This document shows positions 9,342 to 17,582 of a stretch of DNA of 60,070 nt, piece by piece. Positions within the stretch are counted from its first letter, which is position 1, and every line of letters starts with the position of its first letter. Made by a program: the position numbers and the translations under genes. The stretch is from Lachnospiraceae bacterium (lineage in GTDB: Bacteria > Bacillota > Clostridia > Lachnospirales > Lachnospiraceae). Below the pieces are notes generated by a model. The model was given only the letters and a program-made list of their open reading frames with translations, was not told the DNA's origin and made no database searches. Location of the stretch: contig JAILAN010000032.1 of assembly GCA_024681595.1 (NCBI GenBank), positions 1-60,070 of the forward strand. The letters are read 5' to 3'.

Positions 9342-9370
9342 TTGAAAAGAGCATTTGCTTTGGATATAAT
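9342..9370 (+). promoter_or_regulatory. Sigma-A promoter for the lipoprotein gene
   Basis: TTGAAA (9342-9347), a 17-nt spacer and TATAAT (9365-9370). The -10 box ends only 9 nt before the ATG at 9380, so the transcript would begin about 3 nt from the start codon. It may also drive glyQS and alaS. Confidence 0.75.
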
Positions 9371-9379
9371 TATACAGTT

Positions 9380-9964
9380 ATGAAAAAGATATTACCGATT
9401 CTGGCAATAGTCGTACTGATGCTGACAGCCTGCGGCCAGACGACAGTTGAGGATACAGAGAGCAATTTAACGATCAGAAAAGATAAAAGCATAGTGTCCG
9501 ATATCCGGGAGGACTTCGGACAAAACTATTATGATATCAACGAGCTTAATGCGATGATAAAGACGGAGACTGATAAGTATAACAAGTCACACCCGAATGC
9601 CATCAGCTTTGAGAATGCCGTTCTTAACGAGAACAGTGTCAAGCTCATCATGACGTTTGGATCCTCCGATGATTATTCATCATTTAACAATGAAAAGCTG
9701 TTTGTCGGGAACAGCCCGGATGCGATCTTAAAGGGATACAATCTGGATGTTATCCTGACAGATGTCAATGATGCGACCAAGACCATAGCCGGAGTCGATA
9801 TAAGGTCAATGACCGATGATACCATTATTATTGCAGACTATCCGGGTAACATACATCTGCCGTCGGATGCTTTATATATCTCAGATAATGTAACAGTTAC
9901 GGACAAAGGCAGGACGATAAGGAAAAAAGATATGTCCGCCGGTCCGATTTATATAATCTATTAA
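9380..9964 (+). CDS. Lipoprotein of unknown function
   Basis: 194 residues with a lipoprotein signal (MKKILPILAIVVLMLTACG; lipobox LTAC, Cys18 as the lipidated residue). The mature part is acidic and soluble, with no domain I recognise. The start is fixed by the signal peptide, yet there is no ribosome site and the promoter ends 9 nt upstream, so the mRNA may be nearly leaderless. It sits 18 bp before glyQS and is probably co-transcribed with it; no functional link is apparent. Confidence 0.8.
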   Translation: MKKILPILAIVVLMLTACGQTTVEDTESNLTIRKDKSIVSDIREDFGQNYYDINELNAMIKTETDKYNKSHPNAISFENAVLNENSVKLIMTFGSSDDYSSFNNEKLFVGNSPDAILKGYNLDVILTDVNDATKTIAGVDIRSMTDDTIIIADYPGNIHLPSDALYISDNVTVTDKGRTIRKKDMSAGPIYIIY

Positions 9965-9982
9965 TTTTAGGAGAATACGATA

Positions 9983-11380
9983 ATGGAAAAATCAATGGAC
10001 AAGATAGTAGCTCTGGCCAAGGCCAGAGGCTTTGTTTATCCCGGCTCGGAGATATACGGAGGACTGGCAAACACATGGGACTACGGTAATCTCGGAGTTG
10101 AACTGAAGAATAATGTCAAAAAAGCCTGGTGGCAGAAATTTATACAGGAGAATCCCTACAATGTGGGAGTGGACTGCGCAATACTGATGAATCCCCAGAC
10201 ATGGATAGCATCGGGACACCTTGGCAGTTTTTCCGATCCTCTGATGGACTGTAAGGATTGTCATGAACGTTTCAGAGCTGATCAGGTGATCGAACAGTTC
10301 GCATCAGATAACGGGATCTCTCTGGATTCGTCCGTTGACGGATGGTCAAACGAGCAGATGGAAAAGTTCATCGAAGAGAACAATGTTCCCTGCCCGTCAT
10401 GCGGCAAGCATAATTTTACAGGTATCAGACAGTTTAACCTCATGTTCAAAACCTTCCAGGGAGTAACAGAGGATGCCAAGAGCGTGGTTTATTTAAGACC
10501 TGAAACTGCTCAGGGTATTTTCGTTAACTTCAAGAACGTTCAGAGAACATCACGTAAAAAAGTTCCTTTCGGAATAGGGCAGATCGGTAAATCATTCAGA
10601 AATGAGATCACACCCGGTAACTTTACATTCAGAACCAGGGAATTCGAGCAGATGGAACTTGAGTTTTTCTGCAAACCCGGAACACAGACAGAGTGGTTTG
10701 AATACTGGAGAAGCTTCTGCTATAAATGGCTCCTCAGTCTTGGAATAAAGGAAGAGAACTTAAGACTCCGTGATCATGATCCTGAGGAACTTTCATTCTA
10801 CTCTGACCACACTACCGATATAGAATATGCTTTCCCGTTCACAGACTGGGGTGAGCTTTGGGGTATTGCTTCAAGGACCGACTATGACCTTACACAGCAC
10901 CAGAATACATCCGGCGAGCCCATGGATTATTTTGATGATGAGACAAATGAAAAATATATCCCTTATGTTGTTGAACCTTCACTCGGAGCAGACCGCGTGA
11001 CATTGGCTTTCTTATGCGAAGCATACGATGAAGAGGTTCTCGATGCCCAAAAGAACGATGTAAGGACAGTACTTCATTTCCACCCTGCAATAGCGCCTGT
11101 CAAGATAGGAGTTCTGCCTTTGTCAAAGAAACTTAATGAGGGTGCGGAAAAAGTATATGCATCACTTTCTAAGAAGTATAACTGTGAATTTGATGACAGA
11201 GGTAATATCGGAAAAAGGTACCGCCGCCAGGACGAGATTGGAACTCCGTTCTGCGTAACCTACGATTTTGATTCCGAAAATGATAACTGCGTCACTGTCA
11301 GATTCCGTGATTCTATGGAGCAGGAGCGCGTTAATATCGACGAACTTGATGCTTTCTTTGCCGATAAGTTTGACTTTTGA
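9983..11380 (+). CDS. glyQS: Glycyl-tRNA synthetase, dimeric class II type
   Basis: Charges tRNA-Gly. The 465-residue protein begins [22 protein letters not shown], the signature of the single-chain alpha2 enzyme, as opposed to the two-subunit alpha/beta form. Class II motifs are visible: [34 protein letters not shown] (motif 2) and [10 protein letters not shown] (motif 3). A Cys-rich insertion ([15 protein letters not shown]) is present. The ribosome site is TAGGAG. No T-box leader fits in the 18 bp upstream. alaS follows 39 bp later. Confidence 0.97.
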   Translation: MEKSMDKIVALAKARGFVYPGSEIYGGLANTWDYGNLGVELKNNVKKAWWQKFIQENPYNVGVDCAILMNPQTWIASGHLGSFSDPLMDCKDCHERFRADQVIEQFASDNGISLDSSVDGWSNEQMEKFIEENNVPCPSCGKHNFTGIRQFNLMFKTFQGVTEDAKSVVYLRPETAQGIFVNFKNVQRTSRKKVPFGIGQIGKSFRNEITPGNFTFRTREFEQMELEFFCKPGTQTEWFEYWRSFCYKWLLSLGIKEENLRLRDHDPEELSFYSDHTTDIEYAFPFTDWGELWGIASRTDYDLTQHQNTSGEPMDYFDDETNEKYIPYVVEPSLGADRVTLAFLCEAYDEEVLDAQKNDVRTVLHFHPAIAPVKIGVLPLSKKLNEGAEKVYASLSKKYNCEFDDRGNIGKRYRRQDEIGTPFCVTYDFDSENDNCVTVRFRDSMEQERVNIDELDAFFADKFDF

Positions 11381-11419
11381 TCTTTCTTTAAGATATTTGC
11401 ACATAAAGAGGAGACTGAT

Positions 11420-14074
11420 TTGAAAACCTTTACTTCCAAAGAACTCAGAAAAAACTGGATAGAATTCTACGAAAAGAGAGGCCACGTTAACGTCGGAGCT
11501 GTATCGCTCGTATCGGACGGCTCGACCGGAGTTATGTTCAATGTAGCCGGAATGCAGCCTCTGATGCCGTACCTGCTCGGACAAAAGCACCCTTTGGGTA
11601 CCAGACTCTGCAATGTCCAGGGATGTGTCAGAACAAATGATATCGATTCTGTCGGAGACAAGAGTCATGGTACGTTCTTCGAGATGATGGGCAGCTGGAG
11701 CCTGGGAGATTACTTTAAAAAGGAGCGTTGTCAGTGGAGCTATGAACTGCTGACGGAGGTCTTTGGTTTTGATGCCGATCATTTGGCAGCAACTGTGTTT
11801 GCCGGTGATGAGAATGCCCCCAGAGACGAAGAGAGCGCCAACTACCGTATCGAATCCGGATTTAAGCCGGAGAATATATATTATCTTCCCAAAGAGGATA
11901 ACTGGTGGGGACTAGAGTACGGCCCCTGCGGTCCGGACAGCGAGATGTTCTACGTTGATGACAGGCAGCCCTGCGGCCCTGACTGCAAGCCGGGATGTCA
12001 TTGTGGCAAATTCACTGAAGTAGGTAATGATGTCTTCATGCAGTATGAGAAGCACAAGGACGGACATCTGACACCGCTGTCACAGAAGAATGTCGATACC
12101 GGCTGGGGTCTCGACAGAATACTGGCTTTCCTTAACGGGCTTGATGACGTATATATGACTGACCTTCATGCTTCCTCGATAGCCGAGATAGAAAAAGCAT
12201 CAGGGATTAAGTACGGAGCCGATGAAAAGACCACAAGATCCATGAGGATCGTTGCAGACCATATCCGCACTGCTGTTATGCTGACCGGAGATGCGGCCAG
12301 GCTTGTTCCTTCAAATGCCGGTGCCGGCTATGTTTTGAGGCGTCTTATAAGGCGTGCTGTCAGACACGGCAGGGTGTTGGGACTTAAAAAGGATGATTTT
12401 CTTAAAGTTGCAACTGTATACATAGATGTTGTTTACAACGAGGCTTATCCGCTGCTTTCCGAAAATAAACAGTTTGTGTTAAAAGAACTTGACAAGGAGA
12501 TCGTCAGATTTGAAAGTACCCTTGAGAACGGGATGAAGGAGTTTGTTAAGATCCTGGATGATACAAAGGCAAACGGCGGAAGCTTCATCGACGGAAACAA
12601 TGCTTTTTACCTTTATGATACATTTGGGTTCCCTCTTGAGCTCACTGTTGAGATGGCCGAGGAAAACGGTCTTAAAGTAGATGAAGATGGCTTTAAAACC
12701 GCTATGGATGCGCAGAAGCAAAAGGCCAGGGAAAACAAGAGTTTCTCTGCTAAGCTCAGCACCGATAACGATGTTTTTGCTTCGCTTGATAAAAATGTCA
12801 CAACCGAGTTTGTAGGATATGACAATCTAGAATGTGAGGCTAAGATACTTGCATTATCAGACGGTGAATCCGTTGTGAATGAACTTTGTCAGGATACGGA
12901 AGGAACGATCATCACAGATAAAACCCCTTTCTATGCGACAATGGGAGGTCAGGTAGGTGACAAAGGATATATTAAGTCAGGAAACCACGTATTTGAAGTA
13001 TCACAGACGGTTAAGCTTAATGAAGGCCGTGTTGCTCATGTCGGTCGTGTTATATCCGGATCGTTTAAGGTTAATGATAATGTAAAAATGGAAGTAAACA
13101 GCATACTTAGATCTTCTACATGTCAAAACCATTCTGCAACACATCTGCTCCAGGCTGCGCTACGGGAGGTTCTTGGTTCTGATGTACACCAACAGGGTTC
13201 ATATCAGGATCCTGAAAGGACCAGATTTGACTTCAGCTATGGAGAGGCCATGACTGCTGATCAGATAAAACGCGTTCAAGATATAGTTAATGAGAAAATA
13301 TCGGCTGATCTTTTGGTTTCGACAGATGTTATGAGTATTGATGAGGCTAAGAAATCAGGCGCGATGGCCCTGTTCGGGGAAAAGTATGGTGATACGGTAA
13401 GAGTTGTATCAATGGGAGATTTCTCCAAGGAACTGTGCGGTGGTACGCATGTATCCCATACAGGATTGATACGTGCATTCAAGATCGTTTCGGAAAGCGG
13501 TATAGCAGCGGGAGTCAGGCGTATAGAAGCCATCACCGGAGATAATGTATTAAAATACTATTCCGATGTGGAGGCCAGACTGGATGAAGCATCATCTGCT
13601 GCCAAAACGACACCGGCAGATCTCGTCAGGAAGATCGAAAGCATGCAAAAACAGATCAGGGAACTGAATTCCGAACTTGAATCCCTCAAGGCCAAGGCAG
13701 CAAGGGAATCACTGGGAGATGTTACTGAAAATGTAGTTGATATAAAGGGAGTTAAACTCCTTGCCACGAAGCTTTCCGGAGTCGACATGAACGGGCTCAG
13801 GGATCTGGGAGATCAGATGAAGACCAAGCTCGGTGAAGGAGTAGTCCTCCTTATCTCGGAGAATGACGGCAAGGTAAATATGGTAGCGATGGCTACTGAC
13901 GGTGCAGTGAAAATGGGCGCTCATTCAGGCAATATCATAAAAGCGCTGGCACCTCTGGTTGAAGGCGGCGGCGGAGGAAAACCTGCCATGGCTCAGGCCG
14001 GAGGCAAGAATCCCGCAGGAATAGATAAAGCAATAGCCGAAGCACAAAGTGTTCTTGAAGGAATGATAAAGTAA
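11420..14074 (+). CDS. alaS: Alanyl-tRNA synthetase
   Basis: Charges tRNA-Ala and edits Ser/Gly mischarging. It is 884 residues and starts at TTG 11420 after AAAGAGGAGA; no ATG fits the conserved N-terminus (TSKELRKNWIEFYEKRGH). The class II core ends near residue 450, the editing domain carries HSATHLL and CGGTHVSHTG with its zinc ligands, and the C-Ala domain ends with a Gly-rich loop (VEGGGGGKPAMAQAGG). Only 39 bp separate it from glyQS, with no room for a T-box leader. Confidence 0.97.
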   Translation: MKTFTSKELRKNWIEFYEKRGHVNVGAVSLVSDGSTGVMFNVAGMQPLMPYLLGQKHPLGTRLCNVQGCVRTNDIDSVGDKSHGTFFEMMGSWSLGDYFKKERCQWSYELLTEVFGFDADHLAATVFAGDENAPRDEESANYRIESGFKPENIYYLPKEDNWWGLEYGPCGPDSEMFYVDDRQPCGPDCKPGCHCGKFTEVGNDVFMQYEKHKDGHLTPLSQKNVDTGWGLDRILAFLNGLDDVYMTDLHASSIAEIEKASGIKYGADEKTTRSMRIVADHIRTAVMLTGDAARLVPSNAGAGYVLRRLIRRAVRHGRVLGLKKDDFLKVATVYIDVVYNEAYPLLSENKQFVLKELDKEIVRFESTLENGMKEFVKILDDTKANGGSFIDGNNAFYLYDTFGFPLELTVEMAEENGLKVDEDGFKTAMDAQKQKARENKSFSAKLSTDNDVFASLDKNVTTEFVGYDNLECEAKILALSDGESVVNELCQDTEGTIITDKTPFYATMGGQVGDKGYIKSGNHVFEVSQTVKLNEGRVAHVGRVISGSFKVNDNVKMEVNSILRSSTCQNHSATHLLQAALREVLGSDVHQQGSYQDPERTRFDFSYGEAMTADQIKRVQDIVNEKISADLLVSTDVMSIDEAKKSGAMALFGEKYGDTVRVVSMGDFSKELCGGTHVSHTGLIRAFKIVSESGIAAGVRRIEAITGDNVLKYYSDVEARLDEASSAAKTTPADLVRKIESMQKQIRELNSELESLKAKAARESLGDVTENVVDIKGVKLLATKLSGVDMNGLRDLGDQMKTKLGEGVVLLISENDGKVNMVAMATDGAVKMGAHSGNIIKALAPLVEGGGGGKPAMAQAGGKNPAGIDKAIAEAQSVLEGMIK

Positions 14075-14081
14075 AAAATCA

Positions 14082-14110
14082 TTGACGAGCATTATTTTAG
14101 CGGATATAAT
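14082..14110 (+). promoter_or_regulatory. Sigma-A promoter of rpsU
   Basis: TTGACG (14082-14087), a 17-nt spacer and TATAAT (14105-14110), close to consensus. The leader that follows contains two short hairpins (TTGTG/CACAA at 14116-14132 and ACCTAA/TTAGGT at 14135-14154) just before the ribosome site. Confidence 0.8.
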
Positions 14111-14173
14111 ATTCCTTGTGTTTTGGCACAAATAACCTAATCAGTCATTTAGGTGCTGAAGGGAGGGTCGAGA

Positions 14174-14350
14174 ATGTCTAACGTAATAGTTAAAGAGGGT
14201 GAAAGCTTAGACAGCGCGCTTCGCCGTTTCAAGAGAAGCTGTGCTAAAGCCGGCATCCAGCAGGAGATCAGGAAGCGTGAGCATTACGAGAAGCCTTCCG
14301 TAAGACGCAAGAAAAAGTCTGAAGCTGCCAGAAAACGTAAATACAATTAA
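14174..14350 (+). CDS. rpsU: 30S ribosomal protein S21
   Basis: 58 residues and very basic. The sequence [20 protein letters not shown] and the Arg/Lys-rich tail are diagnostic of S21, a small-subunit protein near the mRNA exit channel. The ATG at 14174 follows GAAGGGAGGG. It has its own strong promoter and terminator, so it is a monocistronic unit. A hairpin in the leader close to the ribosome site could control its translation, but that is speculative. Confidence 0.97.
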   Translation: MSNVIVKEGESLDSALRRFKRSCAKAGIQQEIRKREHYEKPSVRRKKKSEAARKRKYN

Positions 14351-14361
14351 TTTACATGCAC

Positions 14362-14392
14362 AGCCCCCAAGGTGATCCAAGGGGGCTTTTTT
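14362..14392 (+). terminator. Rho-independent terminator of rpsU
   Basis: Stem AGCCCCC (14362-14368) / GGGGGCT (14381-14387) with a 12-nt loop and a run of six T (14387-14392), starting 11 nt after the rpsU stop. Confidence 0.92.
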
Positions 14393-14399
14393 CATAATC

Positions 14400-15266
14400 A
14401 TGAATACCATTACCTTGATAATCATCATAATCGCGATACTGATCCTGTTCTTTGCAGTTGTGATGGCTGTTGACACACACCGGTTTAAGATCAGGGAATA
14501 CGAGATATCATCAGACCGTATAAGCAGGGACCTTGATATCGTATTTCTGACGGATCTGCACAGCAAGCGATTCGGACGTAACAATTTAAAACTGATCGAT
14601 GCAATAAACGGGATCAATCCGGATGCTGTTTTTGTGGGCGGCGATATGTACACTGCGGCCTTTTCGGATAAAGGAGAGGTGGCAGTTTCGCTGATCGGAA
14701 AACTGTCTGAAAGATACCCGGTGTACTGCGCCAACGGAAACCATGAACAGAAGACCAAGGAAAGACCGGAAGAGTTTCCCGGAATTTATGATGCTTATCG
14801 AAGGCTGGTCACAGAGACCGGAGCTATATTAATTGAGAACGATTCGGTTCTGATCAAAGAGAATAATGTCAGGATATACGGGCTTGAGCTTCCGTTTCGT
14901 TATTACAGAAAACTGGGCAGGGAAAACCCCGGAGTTGAAGTGATAAAAGACATTCTGGGTGATCCGCATGAGGATGAATTTTCCGTTCTCATGGCTCACA
15001 ATCCTCAGTATTTTGATGATTATGCCGGATGGGGAGCTGACCTTACACTGTCCGGTCATGTACACGGAGGGCTGGTCAGGCTGCCGATAATAGGAGGCGT
15101 GCTGTCACCGAACTATCGGTTCTTTCCCAAATACAGCGGAGGAAGGTATGAGATCGGACCGTCAGTCATGGTTCTTTCATGCGGACTTGGAACTCATCAT
15201 ATTCCACTTAGGGTATTTAATCCCGGGGAACTGACCTGTGTGCGTTTAAGAAGTGAGAAGAAGTAA
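14400..15266 (+). CDS. Membrane-anchored metallophosphoesterase (YaeI/YkuE-like)
   Basis: 288 residues. An N-terminal hydrophobic anchor (residues 3-22) is followed by the calcineurin-like phosphoesterase motifs FLTDLHSKRFG, VFVGGDMY, CANGNHE, LMAHNPQ and SGHVHGG, which bind two metal ions. Relatives in this group hydrolyse lipid-linked phosphates (for example UDP-diacylglucosamine in YkuE/YaeI-type work), but the substrate here is not readable. The ATG lies 8 nt after the rpsU terminator and has no ribosome site, so how it is expressed is unclear; a later in-frame ATG at 14463 also lacks one. Confidence 0.85.
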   Translation: MNTITLIIIIIAILILFFAVVMAVDTHRFKIREYEISSDRISRDLDIVFLTDLHSKRFGRNNLKLIDAINGINPDAVFVGGDMYTAAFSDKGEVAVSLIGKLSERYPVYCANGNHEQKTKERPEEFPGIYDAYRRLVTETGAILIENDSVLIKENNVRIYGLELPFRYYRKLGRENPGVEVIKDILGDPHEDEFSVLMAHNPQYFDDYAGWGADLTLSGHVHGGLVRLPIIGGVLSPNYRFFPKYSGGRYEIGPSVMVLSCGLGTHHIPLRVFNPGELTCVRLRSEKK

Positions 15267-15296
15267 AAAACGCAGGTTATTTATTTACTTCGCCTA

Positions 15297-15325
15297 TTGA
15301 ATAAGATATACTTCTCTGATACAAT
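15297..15325 (+). promoter_or_regulatory. Sigma-A promoter of deoC
   Basis: TTGAAT (15297-15302), a 17-nt spacer and TACAAT (15320-15325). A perfect inverted repeat begins inside the -10 box. Confidence 0.7.
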
Positions 15326-15361
15326 ATCTTGTGTGCCTTTAAGCGAGACACACAAGATATT
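15323..15361. promoter_or_regulatory. Perfect 13-bp inverted repeat, probable operator of deoC
   Basis: AATATCTTGTGTG (15323-15335) is repeated inverted as CACACAAGATATT (15349-15361), separated by 13 nt. It overlaps the -10 box and the expected transcription start and ends 20 nt before the deoC ATG. This position suits a repressor site such as one for a DeoR-type regulator. An RNA hairpin in the leader is the alternative; no T-run follows, so it is not a terminator. Confidence 0.6.
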
Positions 15362-15381
15362 CTTATTTATGGGAGCTTATT

Positions 15382-16038
15382 ATGAGTGAAGGAATGAAAC
15401 TTGATCACAAACTGTTCGATCATACCATATTGAAGGCCGAAGCGACCAAAGAACAGGTTGTCAAAATATGTGATGAAGCCAGAGAGTATGGCTTCATGTC
15501 CGTATGTGTCAACAGTTTTTATACACCTCTTGTTTCAAAGGAACTAAAGGGGAGCGATGTTAAGGTATGCACGGTCGTAGGGTTCCCTCTGGGGATGATG
15601 AGCAGCGAGTGCAAAGCCATGGAGACTGAATATGCCGTCAGGAACGGTGCCGACGAGATCGACATGGTAATAAATGTAGGTGCGCTTAAGGACAAAGACT
15701 ATGACACTGTCCTTAAAGATATAAAGGCTGTCCGGGATGCTGCTCCCGGCAGGACACTTAAAGTAATTATCGAGACATGTCTGCTTACGGATGAGGAGAA
15801 GGTGAAGGCCTGTGAGTTATCGGTGAAGGGAGGAGCTGATTTCGTCAAGACCTCCACCGGATTCTCAACCGGCGGAGCAACAGCGGATGATGTCAGACTG
15901 ATGCGACAGACGGTAGGACCGGATATCGGAGTCAAGGCTTCCGGAGGTATACGGGATGCGGCAGCTGCCAAAGCCATGGTTGAGGCAGGAGCATCCAGAC
16001 TCGGTACCAGCGCAACTGTTGCGATTGTAGGGGGCTGA
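15382..16038 (+). CDS. deoC: Deoxyribose-phosphate aldolase
   Basis: Cleaves 2-deoxyribose 5-phosphate to glyceraldehyde 3-phosphate and acetaldehyde, in deoxynucleoside salvage. The 218 residues fit the DeoC length. The Schiff-base lysine is Lys156 in [11 protein letters not shown], with CTVVGFPLG and GVKASGGIR further along the barrel. The ATG follows GGGAGC. No other deo gene is adjacent. The TGA stop lies 1 bp before scpA, so the cell-division genes are probably read from the deoC promoter too. Confidence 0.97.
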   Translation: MSEGMKLDHKLFDHTILKAEATKEQVVKICDEAREYGFMSVCVNSFYTPLVSKELKGSDVKVCTVVGFPLGMMSSECKAMETEYAVRNGADEIDMVINVGALKDKDYDTVLKDIKAVRDAAPGRTLKVIIETCLLTDEEKVKACELSVKGGADFVKTSTGFSTGGATADDVRLMRQTVGPDIGVKASGGIRDAAAAKAMVEAGASRLGTSATVAIVGG

Positions 16039-16039
16039 T

Positions 16040-16822
16040 ATGGCTATTCAGGTTAAACTGGAGGTATTTGAGGGCCCTCTTGATCTGCTACTTCATCTGA
16101 TCGAAAAAAATAAAGTCGATATCTACGATATCCCCATCGTTACCATCACTGAACAGTATCTTGATTACATCAGGCAAATGGAGACAGAGGATATGAATGT
16201 CATGTCCGAGTTTCTGGTCATGGCAGCCACTTTGCTTGATATCAAATGCAGGATGCTCCTTCCGAAGGAAGTCAATGAAGAGGGCGAGGAAGAAGATCCC
16301 AGAGCAGAACTGGTTGCCCAGCTTCTTGAGTACAAGATGTGTAAATACATGGCATACGAACTCAAGGACAGACAGATCGATGCATCACATACATATTTTA
16401 AGATCCGGACCATGCCCAAAGAGATCGAGGAGTATAAGGAACCCTATAATCTTGATGAAATTCTGGCTGACACATCACTGATGAAACTGCAGGAACTCTT
16501 CCGGATGGTCATGAAGAGGTCAGAGGATAAGATAGACCCTGTCAGATCCACGTTCGGCAATATCAAAAAAGAAGAGATCGACATGGATGCCAAGGCATCA
16601 TATATCTTTTCATATGTTGCTTCTCATATGAAGTTCAGCTTCGTCGAACTCCTTGAGAAACAGCGATCAAAGATAGAAAAGATCGTAACGTTCCTGGTCA
16701 TTCTGGAAATGATGAAGATCGGACAGATCAGGATAGCTCAGGATCATATTTTCGGAGACATAATCATTACTACGGTTCCCGATTTTGTTGCTCCGAGAGA
16801 TTTTGTCATGAGTTCGTTCTAG
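16040..16822 (+). CDS. scpA: Segregation and condensation protein A
   Basis: Kleisin subunit of the SMC-ScpAB condensin, which bridges the SMC heads and folds the chromosome. The 260 residues begin with the kleisin signature LEVFEGPLDLLLHLIEKNK and IPIVTITEQYLDYI, with an acidic middle (EEGEEEDPRAE) and a winged-helix C-terminus. It starts 1 bp after the deoC stop, and scpB follows 31 bp later, the normal Firmicutes order. Confidence 0.96.
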   Translation: MAIQVKLEVFEGPLDLLLHLIEKNKVDIYDIPIVTITEQYLDYIRQMETEDMNVMSEFLVMAATLLDIKCRMLLPKEVNEEGEEEDPRAELVAQLLEYKMCKYMAYELKDRQIDASHTYFKIRTMPKEIEEYKEPYNLDEILADTSLMKLQELFRMVMKRSEDKIDPVRSTFGNIKKEEIDMDAKASYIFSYVASHMKFSFVELLEKQRSKIEKIVTFLVILEMMKIGQIRIAQDHIFGDIIITTVPDFVAPRDFVMSSF

Positions 16823-16853
16823 TAAAACTGGTAATAGAGGATTTTGCTCAAAG

Positions 16854-17423
16854 ATGAATAAGAGTCAGAAGAAAGCGGTTCTCGAAGCTATACTTTTCAC
16901 CATGGGTGATGCGGTGGAAGTGGACAGACTCGCTTCGGTAATAGAAGAGGAAAACGACAAGACAAGAGCTCTTCTTTTGGAGCTCAAGGATGAATACGAC
17001 AATAACGACAGAGGCATGACACTCATGGAATTGGACGGATCGTTCCAGATGTGTACCAAAGCATCAATGTATGAGTATCTTGTCAAGATCGCCAAGACAC
17101 CACGCAAATACACGATCAGCGACAGTATGCTCGAGACGCTGTCGATAGTTGCATACAAGCAACCTATAACCCGCGCTGAGATCGAAAAGGTCAGAGGCGT
17201 ATCGTGTGATCATGCGATCAACAGACTGCTGGAGTTTGGACTCATCACAGAGCTTGGCAGAAAGGATGCTCCCGGAAGACCGCTGCTTTTTGGAACTACC
17301 GAGGAATTCCTTAGAACATTCGGCGTGAAGTCACTTGAAGAACTTCCTGAGCTTTCGTCCGTTCAGATAGAGGAATTCAAACAGCAGGCCGAGGCGGAAG
17401 CTGCCGTGGCACTGGATATATAA
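16854..17423 (+). CDS. scpB: Segregation and condensation protein B
   Basis: ScpB dimerises and binds the ScpA kleisin to regulate SMC ATPase activity. The 189 residues have the two winged-helix domains typical of the family, with LSIVAYKQPITRAEIEKVRG in the second and GRKDAPGRPLLFGTT near the end. Length is normal. The ribosome site AGAGG lies further from the ATG than usual. A strong terminator follows. Confidence 0.96.
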   Translation: MNKSQKKAVLEAILFTMGDAVEVDRLASVIEEENDKTRALLLELKDEYDNNDRGMTLMELDGSFQMCTKASMYEYLVKIAKTPRKYTISDSMLETLSIVAYKQPITRAEIEKVRGVSCDHAINRLLEFGLITELGRKDAPGRPLLFGTTEEFLRTFGVKSLEELPELSSVQIEEFKQQAEAEAAVALDI

Positions 17424-17445
17424 TTCACACAATATTCATTTTTTT

Positions 17446-17477
17446 AAGTAAGTTTCTCTAGGAAACTTACTTTTTTT
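17446..17477 (+). terminator. Rho-independent terminator after scpB
   Basis: Perfect 11-bp stem AAGTAAGTTTC (17446-17456) / GAAACTTACTT (17462-17472) with a 5-nt loop and a T-run. The preceding T-run makes it potentially bidirectional. Confidence 0.92.
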
Positions 17478-17478
17478 A

Positions 17479-17487
17479 TGCTATACT
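17479..17487 (+). promoter_or_regulatory. Extended -10 promoter candidate for the biotin decarboxylase operon
   Basis: TGC followed by TATACT (17482-17487), an extended -10 element placed directly after the scpB terminator and about 95 nt before the first gene. No good -35 box is seen. The leader between holds an imperfect inverted repeat (TTTTGGC ... GTCAAAA). Confidence 0.45.
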
Positions 17488-17582
17488 CTATTCTAGTGCG
17501 TTTTGGCGTTTCGTAAGAAGAAAACGAGTGTCAAAATTACCTGATATCAATATTTTTAATCATTATAAACGGAGGTCAATTT

